5,559 bases of DNA, taken from an uncultured beta proteobacterium (GTDB taxonomy: Bacteria > Pseudomonadota > Gammaproteobacteria > Burkholderiales > Rhodocyclaceae). The stretch spans positions 1 to 5,559 of the forward strand of contig CAIZHL010000571.1 of the NCBI GenBank assembly GCA_903932755.1, written 5' to 3'. Positions 1-5,480 of the stretch are shown here, piece by piece. Made by a program: the position numbers and the translations under genes. The notes beneath the pieces were generated by a model. That model saw only the letters and a program-made list of their open reading frames with translations, was not told the DNA's origin and ran no database searches. Each line of letters starts with the position of its first letter. Position 1 is the first letter of the stretch.

Positions 1-2
1 AC

Positions 3-137
3 AAGGTTCGTGAATATTCCAACGGCAACTTTATCGGAGAAGCCAGGCAAACGGCTCCCTCTGTGTTTGTGATGGTTCGTCGGCTGGAAGAAACTGGAGC
101 GACAGTCCACTTGATTGACAGAAGGGCTGCTCGATGA
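3..137 (+). CDS. C-terminal fragment of an unidentified protein
   Basis: An open frame enters from the left edge and ends with TGA at 135-137, giving 44 residues. It begins KVREYSNGNF and ends HLIDRRAAR; the middle has a hydrophobic run (SVFVMV) followed by a charged helix-like segment (RRLEETGA). Codon use looks coding, and the stop is only 26 bases before the glycosyltransferase start, so the two are probably co-transcribed. I do not recognise the family from this tail. Given the neighbour, another polysaccharide-synthesis enzyme such as a transferase or methyltransferase is possible, but that is a guess from context only. Confidence 0.55.
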   Translation, partial: KVREYSNGNFIGEARQTAPSVFVMVRRLEETGATVHLIDRRAAR

Positions 138-163
138 TTTTCAACTAAAGAAAGTGGTGTCAG

Positions 164-1024
164 ATGAAGTGGTCAGTGATTGTCACGGTTCACGATTTTC
201 GGCCGATGCTCCGGGATTGCCTGAGAAGCATCTACGAGCAGCACCACGGTCTTGACATGGAGGTAGTCGTCTGCGACCAGTCGGGTGCCTACGACTGCAA
301 ACGAATGGCAGGGGATTTCCGCTACGTTCAGCATCCGAAGGCGGGTCTGGCGGATGCGTGGAATGCGGCGGTAGCAGAGGCGAAGGGGGAGTGGGTCCAT
401 CTGATACATGATGACGACTGGATACTACCCGGTTTCTATGCCGCGTTGTCTCCCCATGTCAATACAGCAAACCTGAATGTGGTCTCCACGGGCTACGAGA
501 ACGTCCGGGACGGCGAGGTAACGTTTCAGTCGGCAGATCGGTCCGGATTTATACCCAACTGGGGGGAGATAGTTGCCACAGGGAACCCCCTTCAGGTCCC
601 GGCGGTGGTATTTCGCAAGTCGTTGTTTAACGAGTTGGGGGGGTTCAGGGAACGTGGTTGGTGCACTGATTGGGACTTGTGGGCACGCATGGCGTTGGTG
701 GCCCAGTGGTGGCACGAGCCGATGCGGCTGGCACGCTATCGGGAGCACGGGGAGCAAGCAACGGCGAAGTACAAGGTGCAGGAGAGGTTGCAATCGTTTT
801 GCCGGGTGTTCCGCGACAACGTTGAGAGTCTGCCTCGGCAATGGTCGCCGCAGATTGAGCAGATGGCTATTCACTACACCAACCAGTTCATGTCGAACGC
901 ATTGAGCCTGGCAGTTGCCGGTGACACCCTTGGCGGGCATGCGGTCTTTGATGAGGTGGTGTCATTGGCTGCGTCCGCATCCAGATGGCAAGAGACCGGT
1001 CGGGCAGGTGTGTTGCTTGCTTGA
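164..1024 (+). CDS. Family 2 glycosyltransferase (GT-A fold)
   Basis: This 286-residue protein should transfer a sugar from a nucleotide-sugar donor to a growing glycan or lipid-linked acceptor at the cytoplasmic side of the membrane. The GT2 signature is clear. It has an N-terminal beta strand SVIVTVHDF (4-12), a second strand EVVVCDQSG (33-41), and the conserved helix LADAWNAAVAEAKGEW (62-77). HLIHDDDWILP (79-89) follows, with the metal- and nucleotide-binding aspartates at 83-85. A later TDWDLWARM (168-176) fits the acceptor and catalytic-base region, and RYREHGEQAT (191-200) is a common GT2 ending. No membrane segment is apparent, so this is a soluble or peripheral enzyme. About 85 C-terminal residues beyond the GT-A core show nothing I recognise. 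The ATG at 164 lies just before the first strand, as expected; upstream there is only a weak purine-rich stretch. The likely role is O-antigen, capsule or exopolysaccharide assembly. Donor and acceptor cannot be read from sequence. Base composition looks less GC-rich than pmbA, suggesting an accessory locus. Confidence 0.9.
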   Translation: MKWSVIVTVHDFRPMLRDCLRSIYEQHHGLDMEVVVCDQSGAYDCKRMAGDFRYVQHPKAGLADAWNAAVAEAKGEWVHLIHDDDWILPGFYAALSPHVNTANLNVVSTGYENVRDGEVTFQSADRSGFIPNWGEIVATGNPLQVPAVVFRKSLFNELGGFRERGWCTDWDLWARMALVAQWWHEPMRLARYREHGEQATAKYKVQERLQSFCRVFRDNVESLPRQWSPQIEQMAIHYTNQFMSNALSLAVAGDTLGGHAVFDEVVSLAASASRWQETGRAGVLLA

Positions 1025-1133
1025 CGCGTGGTGGTAGTTTCTGATGACGCATCTCCCCTTTCTCGATGGGTGGGGGAGGGCCATCAAAGCAAAAGAGGTG
1101 GGTCATAGGGGACTTCAACAGGCCCTCCGGGGT

Positions 1134-1174
1134 ACACGTCGTCCCTAACGGGGACGACCATGCGGGCGACGTGT
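1134..1174. repeat. Overlapping inverted repeats
   Basis: Two perfect 8-bp inverted repeats share bases. GTCGTCCC (1138-1145) pairs with GGGACGAC (1151-1158) across a 5-base loop. ACACGTCG (1134-1141) pairs with CGACGTGT (1167-1174). They share 1138-1141, so in RNA they would be alternatives to each other. They surround the first ATG (1160) of the broken frame that follows. The stems are visible directly; any regulatory meaning is inference. There is no T-run after either stem, so an ordinary intrinsic terminator is unlikely. Confidence 0.5.
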
Positions 1175-1594
1175 CCGTGGCAGATCAAGGCCGACTTCGA
1201 GTCGCGGCTGGAGTATTCGGCACGTAGGAGGGTGTTCTCGCTCCGCAAGAGGTTGTCGGCGCAGGAATACAAGGAATCGCTACTGGCCGTGACTGAAGCG
1301 TGCGGTGTTGGCACGTCCTCGTGGGGCGGGGACGCAATGAACGCCTGCCTCTAGCAACTGCCGGGGATCTGCAAGCTGTTCGCCCTCCTCGCCAAGGACG
1401 CCAACCCCCAGCAGGAGGTGGACATTTCCAAGGTAATGAGATTGATGAAGGGCGAGCACGTGGCACCGCTCTTGCTCAGTGTGCCAACCGGGCAGTTCAT
1501 GCACCTCTTCTACGGCTTCTGGCAGAAGACACCGGGCACACCACCAGGGCCGAAGCGATGCAACTGGGGCAGAATGCGTTGTATCAATGAGTGA
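1160..1594 (+). pseudogene. Amber-interrupted gene of unknown family, 3' end lost at IS30 remnant
   Basis: One reading frame runs from ATG 1160 to TGA 1592-1594 and is broken only by TAG at 1352-1354. The first part is 64 residues and includes ADFESRLEYSARRRVFSLRK and SWGGDAMNACL. The second is 79 residues, starting QLPGICKLFALLAKDANPQQ and continuing with VMRLMKGEHVAPLLL and FMHLFYGFWQK. Both sides prefer G or C at the third codon position and read as ordinary soluble, helix-rich protein, so this was one gene. A CAG-to-TAG change would give a Gln at that site. The last eight or so codons, from about 1570, lie in sequence that belongs to the IS30 remnant on the other strand, so the natural C-terminus is missing. 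The start is uncertain: there is no clear ribosome site before 1160. I do not recognise the family and assign no function. Confidence 0.6.
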
Positions 1595-1704
1595 TTCCGA
1601 TCAAACAACTGGGCGATTTGCTGAAGAGACTCTCCTTTCCGCCAACGCTCCCACATCAAGGCTTTCTGGCTTTCCGTGTAATAGATTCTCGGTCTCTGCT
1701 TCAT
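1510..1704 (-). pseudogene. Truncated IS30-family transposase, N-terminal HTH only
   Basis: Starting at ATG 1702-1704, the first 45 residues contain RPRIYYTESQKALMWERW, GESLQQIAQLFDR and NHSLIQRIL. This is the characteristic N-terminal helix-turn-helix of IS30-family transposases, which binds the terminal repeats. After residue 45 (about position 1570) family resemblance stops, and the frame runs 19 unrelated codons through the neighbouring sequence to a stop at 1510-1512. Full-length members are roughly 320-380 residues, so the catalytic DDE domain is missing. A GGGGGAG stretch about ten bases before the ATG is a plausible ribosome site. A GTG three codons upstream (1711-1713) is in frame but less likely to be the start. 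If translated, the product could at most bind IS ends. Confidence 0.8.
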
Positions 1705-1760
1705 CTGCAACACTCCCCCTGCTTACGCAATCATTAGTATGTTGCATTCACCGGTTGAAT
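1570..1760 (-). mobile_element. IS30-family insertion sequence remnant (5' end)
   Basis: About 190 bases hold one end of an IS30-family element: the probable terminal repeat at 1741-1760, a short leader, and the first 45 or so codons of the transposase on the minus strand. The rest of the element, including the DDE catalytic part and the other terminal repeat, is absent from the window. I looked for a second copy of the 1741-1760 repeat and found none. The truncated side abuts the broken plus-strand frame. The element therefore cannot move by itself and is best explained as insertion followed by deletion or recombination. Confidence 0.75.
1741..1760 (-). repeat. Probable IS30 terminal inverted repeat (single end)
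   Basis: On the minus strand this reads ATTCAACCGGTGAATGCAAC. It is nearly palindromic at its core (ATTCA, CCGGT, TGAAT on the plus strand, 1746-1760) and lies about 37 bases upstream of the transposase ATG, where the terminal repeat is expected. The exact boundary and the length of the target duplication cannot be fixed, because only one end is present. Confidence 0.5.
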
Positions 1761-2090
1761 CCGCCGATCGACTGCGGTCACTGGATAGGGTCTTGGCATC
1801 AGGTGGCTTTGGGTCGGGTCCGGCTGTAGCCTGAGTGACAAGTGGTCATTGAACGCCAACTGCGGCTGAACAGCAGGTATCCGGCGCATTGCTGCCCTAC
1901 ATGAGGCGCAGGCTCACGGTCGACATTGGCCGACTAGCACTCATGGGCTGTCCGGAAGGTATTCGGGCGAACCAGCCGTCTGTATGACCACTCAAGCGGA
2001 ATGACGAAGGACTGCAATTGACCGATCTCTGCCTCAATAAAATTTCGCCGTACCGCCAGCACCGGCTTTCCGCCATCCGCTTCCAGCGCG
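1761..2090. other. Gene-free stretch between IS remnant and pmbA
   Basis: I see no convincing gene here. Short frames on both strands lack good starts and have no recognisable motif. Related phrases recur: ACTGCGGTCACTGG near 1770, ACTGCGGCTGAAC near 1860 and ACTGCAATTGACC near 2012. This suggests decayed repeat-like or former coding DNA. On the minus strand one frame stays open from 2101 down to a TAG at 1934-1936 (GTG possible at 2060-2062), immediately downstream of the pmbA stop, but it has no ATG or ribosome site. No clear pmbA terminator with a T-run is visible. Confidence 0.4.
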
Positions 2091-3428
2091 TCAGTTGCCC
2101 GCTATGGTCATGCGCTCGATCAGAATCGAGCCGACCTGTTTCGAGCCGCGTACTTCGATGTCGTTGCCGATGTCTACGATGCCGCGCAACATTTCCTTCA
2201 AGTTGCCGGCGATGGTGATTTCCTCGACCGGGTAGGCGATCTCGCCCTTTTCCACCCAGTAGCCGGCGGCGCCGCGCGAATAGTCGCCGGTGACGTAATT
2301 CACGCCCTGGCCGAGCAACTCGGTCACCAGCAGGCCGCTGCCCATTTCGCGTAACAACCCCTTGAGATCGTGCCGGCCGGGTTGCACCCGCAGGTTGTGC
2401 GCGCCGCCGGCGTTGCCGGTAGTCTGCAGGCCAAGCTTGCGCGCCGAGTAGGTGGACAGGAAGTAGCCTTGCAGCACGCCGTCGGTCACCACCTCGCGGT
2501 CGTGCGTGGCGACACCGTCATCATCGAAGGGCGAAGAGGCCAAGCCGCCGCGCACATGCGGCCGCTCGCTGATCCGGACGAAGTCGGGAAACAGCTGCTG
2601 GCCCAGGCTGTCGAGCAGAAAGGATGTCTTGCGGTAAAGCGCGCCGCCGGAAATGGCGTGCACGAAACTGCCGATAAGACCGGTTGCCAGCGGAGCCTCG
2701 AAGATCACCGGGCATTTGCGCGTCTTCAGTTTGCGCGCGCCCAGTCGCGACAGGGCGCGCCGCGCGGCGTAGTCGCCCACCGTCGCGGCGTCGACAAATT
2801 TGCCCGGATCGCGCTGCGAGACGTACCAGTCGTCGCGCTGCATGTCATCTCCCTCTCCGACGATCACCGAGCAAGAGATGTAGTGGCGCGTGGTGGCGAA
2901 GCCGCCCATGAAACCGAGGCTGTTGGCGGAAACGAACTGCGACTGCTGGGCGGATACGCTGGCGCCTTCGGAGTTTTTCACCAGCGGGCTGACGGCAAAC
3001 GCCGCCTGCTCGCAGCTCCGGGCCAGATCGATGGCGCTCTCAACCGAGATATCCCAGGGATGAAACAAGTCCAGATCCATTGCCCTGGTGGCCAGCAGCT
3101 TCGCGTCAGGCAATCCGGCACAGTCGTCTTCGGCGGTAAAGCGTGCGATCGACAGCGCCGCCTCGACCGACGCCCTGACCGCCGCCGGCGAGAAGTCGGA
3201 ACTGCTGGCGTGGCCGCGCCGCTGTCCGAGATATACCGATACGCCAAGCCCCTTGTCGCGGTTGTACTCGATGGTTTCGACTTCCTGGCGGCGCACGCTG
3301 ACCGACTGGCCGAAGCCTTCCGAGACATCCACCTCGCAGGCGGTGGCGCCTTTGGCTGCGGCGTGGTCGAGCACCATTTGCGCCAATGCGCGCAATGCCT
3401 CTTGAGAATGAGCGAAACCCTGGGACAT
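2091..3428 (-). CDS. pmbA: PmbA/TldE, subunit of the TldD-TldE metalloprotease
   Basis: This 445-residue protein matches PmbA (TldE) almost end to end; the E. coli protein is 450 residues. In E. coli, TldE pairs with TldD, which carries the zinc HExxxH site, in a cytoplasmic protease that degrades unfolded peptides and matures microcin B17 and the antitoxin CcdA. TldE itself lacks the zinc motif, and none is seen here. Shared landmarks include EVETIEYNRDKGLGVSVY (49-66), SSSDFSP (75-81), LDLFHPWDIS (119-128), TGLIGSFVHAISGG (249-262), YRKTSFLLDSLG (265-276) and STYSARKLGLQTTGNAGG (325-342). The C-terminal block has GDYSRGAAGYWVEKGEI (381-397) and EITIAGNL (403-410). The start gives a normal-length N-terminus but has no strong ribosome site. 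The partner tldD is not in the window, which is common in proteobacteria. It is divergent from darP with an 84-base gap. The gene is intact; identity is very secure. Confidence 0.96.
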   Translation of the reverse strand: MSQGFAHSQEALRALAQMVLDHAAAKGATACEVDVSEGFGQSVSVRRQEVETIEYNRDKGLGVSVYLGQRRGHASSSDFSPAAVRASVEAALSIARFTAEDDCAGLPDAKLLATRAMDLDLFHPWDISVESAIDLARSCEQAAFAVSPLVKNSEGASVSAQQSQFVSANSLGFMGGFATTRHYISCSVIVGEGDDMQRDDWYVSQRDPGKFVDAATVGDYAARRALSRLGARKLKTRKCPVIFEAPLATGLIGSFVHAISGGALYRKTSFLLDSLGQQLFPDFVRISERPHVRGGLASSPFDDDGVATHDREVVTDGVLQGYFLSTYSARKLGLQTTGNAGGAHNLRVQPGRHDLKGLLREMGSGLLVTELLGQGVNYVTGDYSRGAAGYWVEKGEIAYPVEEITIAGNLKEMLRGIVDIGNDIEVRGSKQVGSILIERMTIAGN

Positions 3429-3455
3429 GCGAAGAAACCGGTCTGGTGGCGAAGC

Positions 3456-3480
3456 TATAATGATATCCCACTAGGGGATA
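3456..3480 (+). promoter_or_regulatory. Candidate darP promoter with adjacent dyad
   Basis: TATAAT at 3456-3461 is a perfect -10 hexamer in the short gap between divergent pmbA and darP, but no good -35 lies 16-18 bases upstream. Immediately downstream, TATCCC (3464-3469) and GGGATA (3475-3480) form a perfect 6-bp dyad with a 5-base spacer that would overlap the start of transcription near 3468. On the minus strand TATCAT (3465-3460) could serve as an overlapping -10 for pmbA. The layout would let one bound protein affect both genes, which is inference. Confidence 0.4.
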
Positions 3481-3512
3481 CCGTCCCCTTCGCACGCTCC
3501 GGGAACATAACC

Positions 3513-4043
3513 GTGGAATTCAACGATAACGAACCGGACGAGTATTCCGGCCCCAGCAAATCCCAGCGCAAGCGCGAAAGTACCGCCTTGCAGGATCTCG
3601 GCACTGAACTCGTGGCGCTGTCGAAAGAGCGCTTGGCCAAAATCGACATGCCGGAACGGCTGCGCGAGGCGCTGCTGGACGCACAACGCTTCACCAAGCA
3701 TGAAGCCAGGCGACGGCAGATGCAGTACATCGGCAAGATCATGCGCGACATCGACTCGGCACCCTTGCGAGCGGCGATGGACGAAATCAACGGCGTTTCG
3801 GAGGCGGCGAACATCCGCCAGCACAGGCTTGAACGATTGCGCACCCGCTTGATGGAAGACGAGGCGGTGTTCAGCGAAATCGGCCGCGATTACCCCGGCG
3901 CCGACATGCAGCACCTGCGCCAGTTGCGGCGCAATGCGCTGAAGGAGGCCGAACAGGGCAAACCGCCGCGCGCCTTCCGCGAACTCTTCAGGGAACTGCG
4001 CGACCTGGAAGGCAAGACTGCAGCAGAGGACGCTGCCGACTAG
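3513..4043 (+). CDS. darP: DarP (YjgA), 50S ribosome maturation factor, DUF615 family
   Basis: From GTG 3513 this is 176 residues, close to the 183 of E. coli YjgA/DarP. The family associates with late 50S precursors and helps mature the peptidyl-transferase centre. The sequence is highly charged and helical, as expected of an rRNA-binding protein. An acidic N-terminus (residues 2-10) is followed by SKSQRKRE (16-23), where the family has a similar Lys/Arg segment. Then come LDAQRFTKHEARRRQMQYIG (55-74), KIMRDID..PLRAAMD (75-90), HRLERLRTRLM (104-114), PGADMQHLRQLRRNALKEAE (128-147) and KPPRAFRELFRELRDLE (150-166). No ATG fits; GTG is favoured because GGGA sits 8 bases upstream and upstream in-frame ATGs lie inside or at the edge of antisense pmbA. 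The frame stays open a long way upstream through pmbA, which is a shadow effect. It converges on the TIGR02647-type gene, 28 bases away. Confidence 0.93.
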   Translation: MEFNDNEPDEYSGPSKSQRKRESTALQDLGTELVALSKERLAKIDMPERLREALLDAQRFTKHEARRRQMQYIGKIMRDIDSAPLRAAMDEINGVSEAANIRQHRLERLRTRLMEDEAVFSEIGRDYPGADMQHLRQLRRNALKEAEQGKPPRAFRELFRELRDLEGKTAAEDAAD

Positions 4044-4059
4044 GCGTCAGGCCGACGCC
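4043..4059. terminator. Weak hairpin between convergent genes
   Basis: GGCGTC (4043-4048) pairs with GACGCC (4054-4059) over a 5-base loop in the 28-base gap between the convergent darP and TIGR02647-type genes; the first G is also the last base of the darP stop codon. The position suits a shared terminator, but the stem is short and there is no T-run on either side, so it may be only chance GC pairing. Confidence 0.25.
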
Positions 4060-4071
4060 GATTGCAGACGG

Positions 4072-4341
4072 CTAGGCAAAGTCCTTTTGCGGCGCGGGAG
4101 TGCTGCTGCTTGATGTCAGGATGGTCAGCATCGCCTGCGCGTGTTCCGCGGCATCGCGCCCAAGGCCGGTCAGGTAACCGCCATCGGCCAGGGTCAGCAG
4201 GCCCTTGTCGTGCAGGCGTCGCGTTGCGGCAATGACGTCCGGATCGGCGTTCTTGTGCACCTTGATGCCCTGCTGGCTGGTTTCCAGATCGAAGCGGATC
4301 AGGGTATTCAGTTCATGGACAAGATCAGGCGTGTAGGGCAT
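4072..4341 (-). CDS. TIGR02647-family small conserved protein
   Basis: The 89-residue product opens MPYTPDLVHELNTLIRFDLE and continues with TSQQGIKVHKNADPDVIAA (21-39), RRLHDKGLLT (41-50) and DGGYLTGLGRDAAEHAQAML (53-72). I recognise this as the short proteobacterial family TIGR02647, annotated as a putative DNA-binding protein. Its helical segments around DKGLLT and YLTGLG resemble a winged-helix 'wing and strand' pattern. The function is not established. The last 15 residues (SSSSTPAPQKDFA region) look disordered. The frame is open for 24 more codons upstream, but the ATG at 4341 is chosen because GAGG (4351-4348) lies six bases before it and families begin MPxTP. It stands alone between darP and cysB, with its own likely promoter. 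Confidence 0.85.
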   Translation of the reverse strand: MPYTPDLVHELNTLIRFDLETSQQGIKVHKNADPDVIAATRRLHDKGLLTLADGGYLTGLGRDAAEHAQAMLTILTSSSSTPAPQKDFA

Positions 4342-4387
4342 GTCAAACCTCGCTCTGTGAAATGTTCGGCAAAACCGGACTGACTCC

Positions 4388-4393
4388 ATTCTA
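4388..4393 (-). promoter_or_regulatory. Possible -10 box for the TIGR02647-type gene
   Basis: Read on the minus strand this is TAGAAT, one mismatch from the consensus, about 45 bases before the ATG at 4341. No strong -35 is visible 17 bases further upstream. It is the best candidate in the 111-base gap after the cysB stop, but the support is weak. Confidence 0.25.
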
Positions 4394-4452
4394 GCTTCCC
4401 GTTTCGCAAACACCGCCTTTGGGGCAAATGAAATGTCTTGCGACGGAACGAG

Positions 4453-5394
4453 TCACAAGCCGGGATCCGCGCCCTCGCCCTTCAGGGTCGCCTCGACGGT
4501 GCGTCGCGTCAGTTGCGGCGCCAGCAGTTCCAGGAAGTCGTAGTCGTAGCCGCGCAGCCACAGATCGCGGCGAAAGGCCGCACGCGTGGTGTTGCCCTCG
4601 AACAGGTGGCTGGCCGGCATGGCAGCCAGTGCGTCATCGCGCAAGGCATCGAAGGCCATTTCGGCGATGATGCCGACACCCAGGCCGAGGCCGACATAGG
4701 TCTTGATCACGTCGGAATCGATGGCGGTCAGCATCACATCGGGCCGCAAACCTTGGCGCTCGAAGGCGCGGTCGATGTGTGAGCGCCCGGTGAAGGTCGC
4801 GTCATAGGTGATCAGCGGGAACTCGGCGAGCGCTGCCAGCGTCAGCGGCGGCTGCGCCAGCAGCGGATGGCCGTGCGGCGCCACCACCAGGTGCGCCCAC
4901 TGGAAACACGGCAGGCTCACCAGTTCCGCATGCCGGTCGAGCGCCTCGGTGGCGATGCCAAGATCCGCGCTGCCGTCGAGAATCCAGTTAGCCACCTGCA
5001 GCGGACTGCCCTGCTGGATGTGCAGGCGAATCGCCGGATGTCGCTGCACGAAGCGCTGGATCACCGGCGGCAGGGTGTAGCGCGCCTGAGTGTGGGTGGT
5101 GGCGATGGACAGCATGCCGCTGCTCTCGGCGGCGTAGTCCGCGCCGACCCGCTTCATGTTCTGCGCCTCGCTGAGCATCCGCCCAGCCATGGCCAGCACC
5201 ACCGATCCGGGCGCCGTTACCGCGGTGAGGCGCTTGCCGCTGCGCTCGAAGATCGTCACGCCGAGTTCTTCCTCGAGCAGCGCAATCTGTTTGGATACCC
5301 CCGGCTGGGAAGTGAACAAAGCCTCCGCCGCGGCGGAAACACTGAGGCCGCGTCGCTCGACTTCCACCAGATACCGCAGTTGCTGAAGCTTCAT
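4453..5394 (-). CDS. cysB: CysB-type LysR-family regulator of sulfur assimilation
   Basis: This 313-residue protein belongs to the CysB/Cbl branch of LysR regulators, which activate sulfate uptake and cysteine synthesis genes in response to N-acetylserine or O-acetylserine and are restrained by sulfate, sulfide or thiosulfate. It starts MKLQQLRYLVEV as E. coli CysB does. The helix-turn-helix spans about 18-42 (SVSAAAEALFTSQPGVSKQI). The linker helix follows to about 90, then the periplasmic-binding-protein-like effector domain. The sulfate-binding residues described for Klebsiella CysB are all present at the same numbers: Thr100, Thr102 and Gln103 in TTHTQARY, Thr149 in IATEAL, Trp166 in CFQW, and Thr202 in FTGRS. 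DSDVIKTYVGLGLGVGIIA (227-245) and TTRAAFRRDLWLRGYDYDFL (269-288) also match. The C-terminus is about 11 residues shorter than in E. coli. It is divergent from a TauE/SafE-family permease, a likely target. No strong ribosome site precedes the ATG. Cbl-like function is possible but CysB is favoured. Confidence 0.93.
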   Translation of the reverse strand: MKLQQLRYLVEVERRGLSVSAAAEALFTSQPGVSKQIALLEEELGVTIFERSGKRLTAVTAPGSVVLAMAGRMLSEAQNMKRVGADYAAESSGMLSIATTHTQARYTLPPVIQRFVQRHPAIRLHIQQGSPLQVANWILDGSADLGIATEALDRHAELVSLPCFQWAHLVVAPHGHPLLAQPPLTLAALAEFPLITYDATFTGRSHIDRAFERQGLRPDVMLTAIDSDVIKTYVGLGLGVGIIAEMAFDALRDDALAAMPASHLFEGNTTRAAFRRDLWLRGYDYDFLELLAPQLTRRTVEATLKGEGADPGL

Positions 5395-5400
5395 GTGGAA

Positions 5401-5406
5401 AGTATA
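5401..5406 (-). promoter_or_regulatory. Possible -10 box for cysB
   Basis: On the minus strand this reads TATACT, six bases before the cysB ATG, in an AT-rich gap. If used, transcription would begin at or next to the start codon, giving a leaderless message, which would fit the absence of a ribosome site. No good -35 is seen 17 bases upstream. Confidence 0.25.
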
Positions 5407-5424
5407 TAACTTTTTGTTCTATGA

Positions 5425-5465
5425 AAAGACTTAACAAGTATTTTTCAGGACTATGTGAAGTCTTT
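5425..5465. promoter_or_regulatory. Candidate CysB operator region (inverted repeat)
   Basis: AAAGACTT (5425-5432) and AAGTCTTT (5458-5465) are perfect 8-bp inverted copies separated by 25 bases. A smaller dyad, ACTT-AAC-AAGT, sits at 5429-5439 and shares bases with the left arm. The 86-base gap between the divergent cysB and permease genes is strongly AT-rich compared with its surroundings. LysR-type proteins typically bind such dyads beside or between divergent promoters. That CysB binds here is inference. Confidence 0.4.
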
Positions 5466-5480
5466 AGGATGCACTGCATC

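Noticed and set aside
425..940. 171-residue minus-strand frame
   Set aside because: It is antisense to the GT2 gene, is proline- and arginine-rich, and has no recognisable motif.
1053..1078. CTCCCC/GGGGAG pairing after the glycosyltransferase as a terminator
   Set aside because: A 6-bp stem with a 14-base loop and no T-run; pairing of two homopolymer-like stretches is expected by chance.
1352..1354. TAG as a programmed pyrrolysine or readthrough codon
   Set aside because: No pyrrolysine machinery or downstream recoding structure is visible, and the neighbouring IS damage makes ordinary decay the simpler explanation.
2370..3512. Upstream extension of the darP frame to a 557-residue protein
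   Set aside because: This part is antisense to the unmistakable pmbA gene, has no family features, and is open only because of GC-rich codon structure. DarP homologues begin near 3513.
4342..4413. Longer 113-residue form of the TIGR02647-type protein
   Set aside because: The internal ATG at 4341 has a good GAGG ribosome site and matches the family start MPxTP; the extra 24 residues look non-coding.
4867..5409. 180-residue plus-strand frame
   Set aside because: It lies wholly antisense to cysB, which has full family conservation; it is a typical shadow frame.
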